Notes under the pieces: generated by a model
The model's input: the letters and a program-made list of their open reading frames with translations, nothing else
Told to the model about the DNA's origin: nothing
Database searches by the model: none
Position numbers and translations under genes: made by a program
In this document: positions 11,647 through 23,636 of the stretch, piece by piece
Position numbering within the stretch: position 1 is the stretch's first letter
Layout of the letters: each line of letters starts with the position of its first letter
Assembly (NCBI GenBank): GCA_022478985.1
Contig: JAKSZP010017471.1
Location: 1-64,000, forward strand
Length of the DNA stretch: 64,000 nt
Direction of reading: 5' to 3'
Origin: Massospora cicadina
Taxonomy: Eukaryota > Entomophthoromycota > Entomophthoromycetes > Entomophthorales > Entomophthoraceae

Positions 11647-12481
11647 TGTAAAGACGATGTCATGGAGCGCGCTGATAATAATAATATGACCAGCCTGGAA
11701 CTACAGATGATTAAACACCTAGAATCCTTGCCAGAATACACAAGGTATAGCCATCCATATTGATGGATAGAAAATGAAAAAGGCAGCCACAAGGACAAGC
11801 CAGGGATTTCAAGGATTGGAAAAATTGCCACTAAAATTCCAACGGTACTCTAAACCTCACAGATAAATTTGGATAATTTAAAATTTTTTATTAAAACTAA
11901 AATGGTGGAAGGGAAGAAAAATGGAGCAACTGCAGTACCTGTCAGGGACTGCTTCCTAATGCTCACAGAATACAGAACTGAAGCTAAACACACTAACATT
12001 GAGAATGTTTTAAGATTTGGTTTTGGCGGATTATCATCTTAAGATGATTTCTCGTACTGACACAGATCTAACCTGACATGGCGGATTTGCATTGAATTGA
12101 TACTAGAAATATTCATTACACCGCGACCATGCTTAGAGCAAAGATGATGACACCTTCAGCAGATGGCAGGTTTGCACCTATGGCCAGGCCACATATGGCC
12201 AGCTCTATTGGGTCGTAAAAGGATTGATCACACCCATACCTGTCAGGGATGGGCTCATTTGCGAAATCTTTTGGATAGCCTGGTGGATGGACAATTTTGC
12301 ACATAAAACCAACTTGAGGATGTTTTTAGCAGAATGTGACTCAATTTCCCAGAGGAACTTGAACCTATGGATACCCCCTCTTGGGGAAATGCTCCAATTG
12401 ACATCCACTGGTGATGGCTTCTACCCTCTGCCACCTCCAGGCACAACTTACTATCTTAACAACCAATTCGTTACTGGTCAG

Positions 12482-12941
12482 TATTGAGATCCTGGTTGAT
12501 TCCATGGATCCTTGGTTATTTTTGTTGGGCCAGTGACCCAAAGATCAAGGGTGCTGGATTCTTACCTTGTTTGCTTCTCCTGGTTGAGAAGTCTTAATAA
12601 TTTAGATATCAAGTCAGGTATGGTAAATTCCAATTTGAGTACAATTTTCACTAAAAATTGTAAAAAGGAGGGAAAAAGTGTAACGTTTATTTGTGTAATA
12701 CATACTATAAATTGCGAAAGCAGGGAGGTGTTTTGGGAGAATTTAAGACGCCCAATCCTAGATCTAAGAATGCTAACCAATAGATAATTCGAGAAAAGCA
12801 CAATTATTCCGATTGATCTACTCATGCTTGCCTCATATCTCAGGTTTGAACCCCAATAGCAGATTGAGCTTTTTGATCAGTTCAGGATCGATTCCCATTA
12901 TCCAACATATCCAAATTGGCCGTTTGATGGGAATCCTGAAA
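12482..12941 (-). repeat. 3' LTR of element G
   Basis: It is a direct copy of 20075-20534; long shared blocks include TTATTTTTGTTGGGCCAGTGA and the stretch ending CCATTATCCAACA. Its outer end reads TATTGAGATCC on the plus strand where the other copy has TGTTGGGATCC, that is, two G-to-A changes at the terminus. Confidence 0.85.
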
Positions 12942-12949
12942 ATACCCCT

Positions 12950-15110
12950 CTAGATCTTGGCGCAGGGGGTAAATGGACAGAGAAAATGGCTATGCACACG
13001 GTTTACAACTGTGCCCTGAACAACCTCTACAATTGAGTGTTCATTGCCCTGTCTATATATGACTTGATAAGGGCCTGCCCAGTTGGCGCCCAGTTTGTGA
13101 TCATGGCCTCCAGGCCAGTGATGGTAGAATTAGGACAAGATCACCTGGCTGGAAGGTGTGTAGGGGATCATGCTTATTGTTAAATTGAGAAGTTTCTCTA
13201 CTGGTTGTGGCGGACAAGTTTTTGGCAGTCAGGGACTGGAGTCTTATGATTTCATTTGCAATACTTATCATAGAGACTTCAGAGGCTTCATGAGAGGCTT
13301 GATCAAGCATTTCTTGAAACTTGGAAGGCAGATGAGGGTTTCTGCCATAAAAAGCTTGGAATGGAGACATCTTAATAATCCAATGGTAACTAATCTGATA
13401 GTCCAGAATTGCACTAGGCAAAGATTGGGGCCAATGAAGGGGGTCAGTCATAGCCATTTTTTAAAGGTTGCAGTTAAAGTATCATTTACCCGCTCCATTA
13501 TTCCATTGGTTGCAGGATGTTTGTTGGTATTTTTGCCCATATTCTCAGCCTGCTAGATTACCTGGTATCGCTAGGGGAAAAATTCCCTAATGCGAAGTAA
13601 ATTGAAAATCAGTTGACCTGAATTTTGGAGGAACTATGTTTGGGGGATTTTAGGATATCTGTCTGGTTTTATCCATCAGGGATCAATCTGGATGAATACC
13701 TAATATCTTATCGGGTGGAGCAGCTGACGAAATAAGGGCATCTGATAGTGATTACTTATCAGGTGTACTGATTGGGATTGGTTGGGTTTCATCACTGACT
13801 GATTGGGAATGTTTAATGAGTTGTGAGGCGAGTGATGCCGCCTACAACTAGTAATCGATTGGTTGGTGAAGTGACCTGCCATAATGAGTAAAAAGTCCTA
13901 TTACCTAAGCAGGTCGCTAGCCAATTATGGTTGATTTGCTTGGATTGAGAGGAAAACGTTAGGGACACGTTTCTGACTCTTTCCGTTTGAGGTCTTGAGG
14001 ATGTCCAACGTCAGAATCCTAGCCAGGATGGGGAAGACCATCGCTGCTGAGATGAGGAAGGGTGATTCAATGGCAACGGCTGCTGTTTCATTGAAGAGGT
14101 GTCAACCAAGGGTTAGAGGGCTGAATCGCCTATAAATTCCCTAGGATTCACTCTAATAAAATATAGTTAAAAACACATATACACTTATACATTACTACTT
14201 TAGAACATTATTAGTTTTATTGTAGATTCGGTAATAGTTAGACTATCATCATCTAGCGTGAAGATTCCACCTCAAGAATATTTTTGCAGAAGGCAATAAT
14301 TGGTAGACTCTCAGAGAAGAGAATAGATATGAGCGGGGATCTAGAGATGAAGGGAACCATGGCTAAGGGATTGCTGCCAACTGTGTATTGAGCCAAAGGA
14401 GACTACCATCAGAGGATCTTAACAAAAATTGAGTGGACAAAATTACAGGGAATGAATCCCTACAAGTACAATATCAATTATCAATCAGAAATACCAGCCA
14501 AAGCGTTGGGCCTGAAAACAATTCTAACTCAACTATGGATAATAGTCATCATACTATTATTGAATTATATATATATATTCTTACAATGCGAGGTGCACAA
14601 GGAAATCAAAACTGTGCAGTAGAAAGATTACTAGGGTTGGCCTCCAATAATCAACCCAAAAGAGTAAATTTTTACAATGGTAGAGGGTTGAAAAACCTGT
14701 GTGGTTCCCATCAAGTCAGATAAATCTTTCACCAGCATTGAGCAGAAATTTAGTCTGCTATCAGAAAGAATGACATTAGTAACCCATGCTGGGCGATAAT
14801 CCAATAATACAAAAATGTGGCGGCGGCCTTTGCTGAAGTAATTGGAATTATATGGCTTTGATCCACTTAGTTAGATGGTCCACGGCTAGTAGGAGGAAAT
14901 GATATCCATGGCAGCTCTAGGAAGGGGTCCCACAACATCATTACTAATAGTATGGAATGGTTTACAAGGTGGGACCACTGTACTTTGAGAGCAGGGATTT
15001 GGTCCATCTTGGCTTTTACATACCAGACTGGAATCCAGTACATTCTGGATAAAAACAGCATTTCCTACCAATAACATTGAGTTTAAAGCCACTGGTAGGG
15101 TTACCAAATT
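12950..15110 (-). pseudogene. Element G integrase, split by an LTR-B insertion
   Basis: On the minus strand the N-terminal part (15110-14665) carries the zinc-binding and core pieces, including VDHLTKW near 14880. After the insertion at 13522-14665 the core resumes with HPATNGIMERVND near 13515 and runs into DPLHWPQSLPSAILDYQ and MSPFQAFYGRNPHLP. The tail (LGANWAGPYQVIYRQG) lies near 13090. I see no chromodomain before the 3' LTR. Frames shift several times. Confidence 0.75.
13522..14665 (+). mobile_element. LTR-B copy 2 with truncated leader, inserted in G
   Basis: The LTR part runs from TGTTGG at 13522 to about 14298, with a TATAAATTCC box at 14132. A primer-binding-like TGGTAGACTCTC at 14301 follows, then a short leader that matches copy 1. 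The unit stops near 14665, where the integrase of G resumes. Flanks atgtt and atttt are a weak candidate duplication. The internal part is truncated, so this is not a simple solo LTR. Confidence 0.6.
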
Positions 15111-15533
15111 CCCTTATAGCCAACTTGATGATGTCCCTCTAATATGATGTCATTTCAAGCTGATGGTTTTATAGAAGGCACCCATTATTTAAGAACAAGT
15201 TTGCACAATTGTCCGTTTTCGACTTTGAAATTTGCTGATACTTTTGCTAATTCCTTTTGTAGGGTCGGGGATTCATCCTTTCATAACTGTGGTTGGGTTA
15301 GAAGGTCGTAGAATCTATCCTCTTCACGATCAGTTATAGTTAAGATGGGAAGCCAAGGTAGGCAATCTAAGTTTTTGATGGATTGGCCCTGGTCAGTGGA
15401 AAATGGAAACATCATAATTTTAAAGTTATAACGCCCACCAAGCTAATCTTCCATCAGGGTACTTCATTTGCTGTATTCATCATAAGTAAGCATAATTGTT
15501 TATAATGTTAAAATGCTTCCCATATAAATAGGA

Positions 15534-16517
15534 TCAGAAATGCTTAATAGCCAATAATACTGCCAAGCATTTGCACTTGGTAAAACTATAATTACGTTCA
15601 ACTTTGGATAAGGTCTTGTTGTAGTAGGCGATGGGATGGTCCACTAAATCCTCATCATGCTGGGATAGTATGGCTCCGATGGCAGTATTACTAGCATCAG
15701 TAAAGAGAAGGAAAGGTTTATCAAAATTTGGATAGATATGTACTGGAGAGTGGGAAAGAGAGACATTTAGCAAGTTGAAGGGCTGCTGTTGTTTAACACT
15801 GAATGGGTATAACTTTATTCAGTAGATACATCAAAGGCTCAGAGGTATCTGCAAAATGGGGGATAAATTGGCAATAATAACCTACCATTCCTAGGAAAAC
15901 TTGTACATCTTGTAAGAATTTAGGGGGCCATCTTAGCAATAGCCAAGACCTTATCATACATTGGGAATATTCCGGCTTTGCTGACCTTATGACCCAAAAA
16001 ATCCATCTCACTCTGGAAGAAAGAGCATTTTGATGGCTTTAGGCTTAATGAGGATTGTTGTAACCACTGAAAGACTTGCCTGAGGTGATCCAGATGTTCA
16101 GTAAATGTTCTTAAAAAACGGTATTATCAAAATAAACTAGTACGCAGGAGAGTTTTAAATCGCCTAGTAGTCCGCCCATAACGCATTAAAAGGTTGCAGG
16201 GGCATTAAACAACCCCTGAGGGATTCAAGCGGGATCAAATAGGCTTCACTTGTTATGAGAGCGCATTTCATTCGATCTTTAGGTGACAAATCTACTTGCC
16301 AGTATTCTTTGGCGAGATCCTTAGCGGAGAAATAGTAGGACCCTGACATTAAGTGTAAAGAGTTGTCTATACATAAGAGGGGGTAGCTATCTTTGAGAGT
16401 GATAGAGTTGAGGTGGCAATAATCCATAACCACCCTTTGACCACCATCCTTTTTCTGAATTAATAAGAGTGGAGAAGCCCATGGGCTTTTGGAAGGCACA
16501 AGTAACCCGGCCTCCAA
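15534..16517 (-). pseudogene. Element G reverse transcriptase and RNase H
   Basis: The RT begins with GLLVPSKSPWASPLLLIQKKDGG and VVMDYCHLNSIT (16517-16390), the usual fingers motifs. The catalytic box reads VYFDN at 16123-16137, so the second Asp of 'YFDD' is lost. RNase H is well preserved at 15773-15534: FTDASNTAIGAILSQ and HPIAYYNKTLS. This enzyme would copy the element RNA and remove it; this copy cannot. Confidence 0.85.
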
Positions 16518-16609
16518 CAGTTGCTGTAATTATAATGCCACTTGAGCTTTCTCCACTTTGGATTTTCGATATTTCAGTATTTAAATGGATGGTGATCCTC
16601 TGTTTTGAT

Positions 16610-17600
16610 TTAATGTAGTACCCCAGACATTTTCTCATGATCACTTGGTCCAGAGGAAAAAATATCGCCATACTCCTTAAGGAGAATTTCAACATCTTTG
16701 CGTTTATTTGGGGTAAGATTATCCCCAACTCTACTGTCAACCAAAGCTATGGTGGGCGGAGGATCAAAGCCTAAATCCTGTAGTGAGACAAAACAACTCA
16801 TATCAGAAATACTCTTAAAGGGACATATTTTTACATAGGCAATAGAGGCATGTTGTGTGAATTGGAGAGATTTAGTGGTTAAATTACCTAATATAATAGA
16901 GATAAATTTCCCAAAGGCTGGATCCAAAATCCCCAGGCAGGTCAATGCTTCCTTGATGGAAGGGTTAGGGTGCCCATTAAACTTTAAAATTTGATCAGGC
17001 GTGGTAAGATTCCAAATCCCCATATCCACAATAACTTGTGAGCCTGAGGGTATTGTAATAGAATGAGGGGTATACAGAGGGATCCCCTCTTCAGCATCCA
17101 CAGACTCTGGGGGTAACTTAGCTTTTCCCCTAAGACTTAATACTCAAATTTGCAAATTGAGAATGGGTATTCAAGGAAGCATGACTGTTTTTAGGGGCTC
17201 CTTTACTTTTGATGTGGAGGTCAAATACTAATTGAATCTAATACCCTAATAGGAGTAGTCTTTTTTCTTGTGGCTGATGATGCAGTTAAACTCCCTTATC
17301 AGTTGGACCCCAATAAGTAACTCATAATTATTGTTTTCTAATATGATGGCAGGGGCAGTAATTAAAAGTTTCCCAAAACGAAGAGGTAAATCAGAATAGG
17401 CTCTTATCGCCTAATTAGAATGACTACCTGCTGTCTCATATTCAGTTTCTTGTATCAAGTCTGGCGCCATTTATATCTTTTGGATAAGCTGGGAGGTGAT
17501 AATATTAGCTGGAGAACCAGTGTCATTTATCGCCAGAACTTTAACCTTCTGGACTACTACTTAGCCTCAAACCAACAAAGAACCAAATTAGGGGTTAATA
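16610..17600 (-). pseudogene. Element G protease and pol linker
   Basis: A retropepsin motif AINDTGSPANIITS is visible on the minus strand at about 17490-17530, with catalytic DTG intact. A 163-residue open stretch (17101-16610) follows, containing DDAEEG-like and TIPSGSQVIVDMG segments, which would link protease and RT. The reading frame breaks between them. Confidence 0.65.
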
Positions 17601-17969
17601 GCCAATAGACAGTCACTAGGGATTGCAGTGAAGCGAGCGGAGAAATCTGCTGTGGCCAAGCTCAGGGTTGCTCAACACGTTTAAAAGTTTTATCTGCCAA
17701 GGCTTGTATTTCTATAGAAGAGCTGACCACCACCGAATTTTGTTTAAGTAACTGACCAACATAAAATTAAGGAAGTTGGAGGCTTTTATTTCCTTGAATA
17801 GACAGAGGGACTTCAACTTCAAGCGGGGCAGCTAGCACAAAACAACTGGGATTACTGGGAATACAGCTAGAACTAGAACAAGGGTCTTGAGGCACTTGTT
17901 TTCCATCAGCATAGGGAGCCTCTTGCCCTATGATGACTGACCTTTCCCCAACTTACGTCGAATAATGTG

Positions 17970-18011
17970 GCAATCTGCTACAGTGTGGTTGTTTCTTCTG
18001 CAATGAGTGCA
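17970..18011 (-). pseudogene. Element G Gag CCHC zinc knuckle
   Basis: The minus-strand peptide CTHCRRNNHTVADC fits the C-X2-C-X4-H-X4-C nucleocapsid knuckle exactly. This binds the element RNA during particle assembly. It lies between the Gag coiled-coil region and the protease. Confidence 0.85.
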
Positions 18012-20050
18012 ATATATTTCAGGTTTAGGTTTATTGGGGTGTAACAGCCTTTACTTTAGACTGGGGCTTGCTTGTGTTAAATGAGGTGGACCAACGGGTT
18101 TATGTAGCTCAGGCGGAATTTCCAGCATAGCCTCTTTGATATGGAGGAGGATGTTAAGTTAGTATTCACCGCTTTAAGGTAAAGTAAGACATTAGGCATA
18201 TTTTAAATGATAAGAATGCAGCGGTGATGGAATTGTCTAATGTAAGATATTTATCTGCAACCAGAGTTTGTGCTTTGAGGTAGAAATGGTGAGCAAATTC
18301 GCTGATAGTTTCCCCCAATTAAGGCAGTACCCATAAAGGTCTGTTTTTGTTGTTTAAGGTTAAGTCGCTCCCAAATTCCTGAAGCAAGGCAGTCTTGGCA
18401 TCAGTCCAAGTACGGCAATGCATCAGATGAGGGACCATAATGTCTTGAGCCATATGGCTAGGACAGTTAGTCAAGTGCTTAGCCGTTGATAGTCAGTCGC
18501 TTCCTCCATGGAGCTTTAATAGCAATACAAGAAAGAGAAAATATTTTCCTCTCCAAAGACATATTTTCTTTGCACAAAGTTTTAAATGCACTTAGGGGTT
18601 ATAAGATGAATGACATGAATGGATATGGGGACAGCGCTTTCACTTAGTGAAAATGCAGTATCTTGGGAATACGCTTGAGGTTAAAGCGCATCTACTTGTC
18701 TCTAAAGATTGCTTAGGTCATCAACTATCAAATCTTCTCGTTCATGGGTGGCACTGAGAGCTGATTTTGTGGCAACAGGTTGGTTTAATTGGCGTACTTC
18801 ATTTTTTAGTGCAATATTGGCGGCTTGGAGGTTGATTTGATGTTGTTCAGTAGTGAGCACTCTTTTCTCTAATCCACAAACCAAGGCAGGTAAGGTGGCC
18901 AAGGCCTCAAGGATTATGTAATGAACAAGTAAAGAAAGTTTTGGGAGAGACGGGATCTCCATCCCAAGTAAGTTGGGATCCCTGGGCAACACGTCCTAAA
19001 TTGTACATCAAGATTTTTTAATCTGCTGGATTAATGCCTGTAGGTGTTTGGTGAGGATTCAGGGGTCACCACTGGGTCCTGGAGAACCTCTGGGCCCAGG
19101 GGTCCCCTTCCGCCATCTTGTCCATCATAACCAGGGAGTCCTCTTTCACCGTCATTTCCATCACGGACAGGGGGTCCTTTTTCACCTTCACGTCCATCAT
19201 AACCAGGAGGTCCACGCTCACCAGGCCATCCTTAAAACTTGGAGTTTTAGAAACTATTCTGGCCTTCCCTTAGTTCATAGATCATTTCCTCCAAGGTTTG
19301 AAGGCGTTTATTGACATAGGTGATTAAGTTATCAAAATCTGAGCGTACTTCGAGGGTATAATATAAAACTTGGTTATTGATAATAGCCTCTAGTTGGTCA
19401 AAATGAGAATTGAGTTCTATCCAAATGAAACTCATGATTCCCTGATCCAAGCGGGTGAGCACATCTTGGATCTCATTAGTAATCTGCTGATTTTCTACAA
19501 TTGCGTTTTGGTTTTCATAGCCAACTTGAGAGGCAAATTGATAGAATTGGATGAGCTGCAAGTGGATGGTTAGTAATAGCTGAAAGTGGCGGAGTAATTA
19601 CTGATTATGAAACCCCGCTACTTGAAGTAAATGGTATAAAGTGGGATGGACAAAGTGATGAAGATAGCATTCCATATGGCCAGCTCTGACTTGTTCTATA
19701 TCAAGTGAAGAACTTTGAACTAAGTTCATCATTTGGGCTGGCATGGCAAGAGCTCTCCTTTTATTAGCTCAGCCTCCAGGAATGAAAGCCCCAGATAAAA
19801 TGAACTGGATAGATTCAGCAAAGTTGGAGAGATGTAAGCTATATTGTTTGACAGATGGAGCATGGAGGATCACTTCCATAGAAGGAGGGAAGAGAATATT
19901 GCAGTTAGTCGCAGTATTGCCAACATGCATATTGATTTCACAGTTTCTGAGACGGGCAGTTTCATGATCTGAGGAGATTCTGAAACTGAATTATTGTTGT
20001 CCACTTTTGCTCTTAATTATTTTTATATTAGTCACTGTGAACTTGGGGTG
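18012..20050 (-). pseudogene. Element G Gag with coiled coils and a collagen-like segment
   Basis: On the minus strand, an N-terminal region with probable coiled coil lies at 19561-19247 (heptad-like DQLEAIINNQ, FDNLITYVNKRLQTLEEM). Then comes a Gly-X-Y repeat at 19231-19060, then a second helical, Gln/Leu-rich stretch at 18992-18702 (QHQINLQAANIALKNEV). The capsid-like part lies at 18600-18100. The Gly-X-Y block has 16 triplets in one frame, 15 with Gly, and five more triplets in a neighbouring frame after a single shift. Gag of element C has the same coil-spacer-coil plan without the collagen repeat. Frame breaks are present but few in this part. Confidence 0.7.
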
Positions 20051-20052
20051 CA

Positions 20053-20070
20053 GCCTGGCAGGGAGCACCA
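20053..20070 (-). promoter_or_regulatory. Primer-binding site of element G
   Basis: It lies five bases inside the 5' LTR on the minus strand and reads TGGTGCTCCCTGCCAGG. Its complement ends in CCA, as a tRNA 3' end does. The tRNA type was not assigned. Confidence 0.7.
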
Positions 20071-20074
20071 GTTT

Positions 20075-20534
20075 TGTTGGGATCCTGGGTTGATGCCACA
20101 GATTCTTTGTTATTTTTGTTGGGCCAGTGACCCAAAGCTCAAGGGTGCTGGATTCTTACCTTGGTTGCATCTCCTCGTCAAGAAGTCTTAATAAACCATA
20201 CTAAGTCTGGTATGGTAAATTTCAATTTAAATACAGTTTTCACTTGAGATTGTAGAGTGAAAGGAAAAAGCATATTGTTTATTTATGTATTGCAAACTAT
20301 AGATGGGAAAGCAGGAAGGTTTTTCAGAAGAATCTAAACCCGCCCAAGCCTAGATCTAAATATTTTAATCAATAGAGGCTTTGAGAAAAGCACTATTATC
20401 CTGATTGATCCACTCATGCTCGCCTCATATCTCAGATTTGAACCTTAATAGCAGATTCAGCTTTTTGATCAGTTTAGGATCGATTCCCATTATCCAACAT
20501 ATCCAAATTGGTTATTCAGATGAGAATCCCAACA
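20075..20534 (-). repeat. 5' LTR of element G
   Basis: On the minus strand it begins TGTTGGGATTCTC and ends GGATCCCAACA, followed by the primer-binding site. It pairs with 12482-12941. Both termini are intact TG...CA. Confidence 0.85.
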
Positions 20535-20714
20535 GTCAACAGGGTCAGACATTGTGCGATTTGCAGGGATATGATATTGCCCATCTATTGTCCACCACAT
20601 GAGATAGATCACTCAAGGTGGCAAGAGGAATGACTTCCAGCTTCTTCACTTTTTTTTGCCTAAAATTGGAAATTTTTCCAAGTCTAGCCGCAGGGTTTGT
20701 TACTAAGGCTTACA

Positions 20715-21692
20715 GAGGGCAGCAACTTCTGAGAGACGGATGGTGAGCTTCTTGAAGAAGATACATGTCCCAAGGAAGCTGTGTAACTCTTAGAGAGATA
20801 AGGGAGTAGCCCAATTGTGGATGGCTGCTTCCTTATCTGGGGCAATAATGTAGTCATGAGAAAAGATAATATTTCCTAGGAACTCTACTTTGGGTTGAAA
20901 GAACTTGCACTTGATAGCTTTGATAGTAAGGTTTTCTTGTGCCAGTTGCTCCATGACAGATACAAGGTTTCAAAATGAGATTCTGCATCTTAAGAGAAGA
21001 CCAGTATGTCAGTCATGTATTCTATTGCGCAGATATTCACAAGTATTCCAGGTTAGTGCCAATAAACCTTTTGAAAACGGGCAGGAGCGTTTACTAAACC
21101 AAATGGCATGCCCCCAAGAAGGTAGATGCCTTTTTGAGTATAGAAAGAGGTTAACCACTCTTGGCCTTCCATAATACGGATCTAGTTGAAGGCGTGAAGG
21201 CAATCCATCTTGCTGATACCTAGAATTTACATAGCGGGCGATCTGCTGCTCTAGGAGGAAATGATGGGGGCCTGGTACTGTACCGTTGTTCAGATTGGCA
21301 TAATCAACATAGGGACGGAGGGAACCATCTGAAAACAATCCACAAATAGAAGGGAGAACAAATGTGAAGATTTTTGAAGATTTGACTCTAAGAGAGCATA
21401 CCTTCAATCCAAACATCCAAAACTGTCTCCTATCTAAAGGACAAGGGGATGATGGGAGAGGATATCTTGACGAGATCAACTTCAACTTGAACTCAAAGTC
21501 AAATTTTATGTGCTCAGGCAGTGGGTGGCCTTAGAGGTATCAATAATATCCTCATAACCCTGATGCACTCAGGAAGGGTAAGCGTAGTAGCAGGGGTGAC
21601 AGTCAGTTACATAGAGGCTAGACCTAATTTAAGGGAGGTGCCCATCTTTTTGGGAGCGCCATGGCAGTTATATCCAGATAAGGGATGGTATT
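20715..21692 (-). pseudogene. Element F reverse transcriptase
   Basis: Minus-strand motifs: DGSLRPYVDYANLNN near 21310, then a palm box YMTDILVFS at 21008-21019, where the first Asp of YMDD is Thr. Then VEFLGNIIFSHDYIIAPDK, and the connection motif FLGTCIFFKKLTIRLSEVAAL at 20780-20719. The upstream piece includes IPYLDITAMALPKRW near 21680 from the protease-RT linker. Stops are common. The right end is the element A insertion. Confidence 0.8.
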
Positions 21693-22273
21693 TGTCATGA
21701 TTCTGATATGACTGTACAATAAGCCTTAAGTCATTATATAAGAATGGGTTGAATCCGCATATAATGAGTGTGAGCTATGATTATTTGAGCGCCTTAGGAT
21801 GAGGCAATAATGGGTTGGAAAGGATATTGAATCGCCTCCAAATCAGGCAATAAGGTGATGTCAACAAATGACAAATAATGAGGTATCAACATAACATAAA
21901 TATTAAGTGGATATCCTCAAACTAGCAGATCGTGAATTTAATAAATGATGAACTCTCTGAAACCAATGAATATAAGGAGGAACAAATAGTCTAAGCAAAA
22001 GAGTCGGAATCAACTGATGTTGCTGTAATATATGTTAGAGAAGATTGAAAGGGTAGGTTGTTAATAGTTTAGAGGAAAGGACCAGCGTTAATCCATTAAA
22101 AGTAATAAATAAAATGAAGAAGTGTTATTGAAGCAATTGCTCCATATTTATTAAAAGTTTATACATTGTTTTGAGGATGAAAATCTTCATATCATCAGCC
22201 CTATTGTTCAGTGGAAGCAACCCTGTGCAAAGAACCCTCGGCGTATCTCTGATATATCGCCAAGTTGATAACA
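21693..22273 (+). repeat. 5' LTR of element A
   Basis: It starts TGTCATGATTCTGATATG and ends GATAACA. Landmarks shared by all family A LTRs here: ACAATAAGCC, GCGCCTTAGGATGAGGC and GTATCTCTGATATA. Confidence 0.9.
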
Positions 22274-22341
22274 GTGGTGCTCACTATAGGGGGCTCATTG
22301 ATCAATCACTAAAATAGTTAAAATTCTTAAGTTGCCAGCCA

Positions 22342-23360
22342 TGTTATATCCGGTGTGCTTTGACAGGGATCTGTATGACACCCTGCACCAGTAAAAGATG
22401 TGGAACTCAAACTCGCCTTAGACGCTGTTCTCAAAAGGCAGGATGATCTTCTTAAGGAGCTTTTTATTGATAAGCTTCTTCCGTTTGATCATGATGGGAA
22501 CATCCATGGGTTATTTATGAGGTTTAAATTTGCAGTAGAAGGAGCTTCAGACCAGTGGAAAGCAAAATTGTTAATATCCACCATGAATGTCAAAAGCGCT
22601 GACCAAGTTACTTGCTATCTTCCTAACAGTTATGTTACATACCAGGAAGTGAGGGATACTATGCTGCGGTTGTTTGGGGGTACTGAGCAGATGTTGCAGT
22701 AGAAAGCATAGCTCTTGACCATTGTGTTTAAACATAATGAGATCCTCACCATATTTGATGATCAATTTATGGTAGAATTTCATGTGTTACTTGGGGAAGG
22801 GACTTTATCCAAATCTGACATATGCATAGTGATGGCCTTCACAGTGAAGTCATACCACAAACTTTACAATGTCATGGCTCCATATTTAGAGGATGACGTA
22901 CCCTTGCTTAAAATACTTAAATTTTATGCTGTTTATTCATTACTCTTCCTCCATGCAATACAAAGAGGAAACCTATCACCTCCGCTGCCAGACTATCTTA
23001 TCTGGGGGAATTATCCTGCCCTGTTCATCATCCGTTTAGTAACCCCCAGCCTTATTATCATTAAGCGCCTCATTCTCAACCAAGTTGCCATCAGCAGTTC
23101 AACTATCAGTTGAGGGCTGTTTACACTGATCAAAACCAGTCCAACTTTTGGTGTGGCACATCTTACAACAATCAAGGACGCTATCCCTATGGGAGCAATT
23201 GTTTTGAGTGTGGTCGCTCTGGGCACCTGGAAAGACGTTGCCCCAATTATTAGGTCCATTATCTATCACAGGATCAGTACAATCAGGAAAAAGTTAGAGC
23301 GGAGTAGAGACAGGAATTCCTTCCTCCACAATCCTGACTCAAAACGTCCCACCTGAACCT
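22342..23360 (+). pseudogene. Element A Gag
   Basis: The longest open part (22400-22702) includes FMRFKFAVEGASDQWKAKLL and YVTYQEVRDTMLRLFGG, the capsid-like pattern of Gypsy Gag. A perfect CCHC zinc knuckle, CFECGRSGHLERRC, lies at 23200-23241, though in another frame. Gag would form the particle shell and bind element RNA. At least two frameshifts separate the parts. Confidence 0.75.
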
Positions 23361-23636
23361 ATCCCCATATATTCAGCGGAAGTCCATAAGTAAAATGTGT
23401 CATTCCTATATCAGAAGACGATTGGAGGGGTGAATGTACTGACATGAGCGCAAATCAAGGACATGGTGGAAGAAGGACCCCAAGAGCAACCATAGCCTTA
23501 TGCCTGACAAATGTTTGACCAAATTTCTACATATGAACCGGATCCATCTGCTGATGCATCTCTCTTAAAAGGGGTAAATGCTGCCCTCCCTGTGGACACT
23601 ATTGTTAAATAGTACACTAAAGTTGGGTAGGGTGTT

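Larger units (their letters stand above)
12482..20534 (-). mobile_element. Ty3/Gypsy element G with a collagen-like Gag
   Basis: This is a complete nested unit of 8053 bases. LTRs are at 12482-12941 (3') and 20075-20534 (5'), both about 460 bases. Flanks gtcag (12477-12481) and gtcaa (20535-20539) match at 4 of 5. The primer-binding site is TGGTGCTCCCTGCCAGG (minus strand, 20054-20070) and a purine tract (GAGGGGTA, rc of 12943-12950) precedes the 3' LTR. The order is gag 17970-20050, protease near 17515, RT 15790-16520, RNase H 15534-15773, integrase 12950-15110. An LTR-B element sits in the integrase. Stops are frequent. Confidence 0.85.
11647..20714 (-). repeat. Solo LTR of family H, split by element G
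   Basis: The two halves, 20714-20535 and 12481-11647 on the minus strand, together make about 1.01 kb, which is the length of the H LTRs at 43472-44492 and 61573-62591. Landmarks are the start TGTAAGCCTT, a block matching GAGCCCATCCCTGACAG near 12255, and GCTATACC near 11745. It is flanked by gagg at 11643-11646 and 20715-20718, a 4-base target duplication. No H internal sequence adjoins it, so it is a solo LTR in the RNase H linker of F. Element G later inserted into it. Confidence 0.75.

Noticed and set aside
11604..11831. Minus-strand hydrophobic open frame that could be a membrane protein
   Set aside because: It lies across the end of the solo LTR-H and the RNase H of F; its 3' half is nucleotide-similar to non-coding LTR sequence at 44375 and 62490.
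19048..19314. Plus-strand open frame rich in His, Gly and Pro
   Set aside because: It is the complement of the collagen-like Gag segment; the minus strand fits the Gag order of element G.
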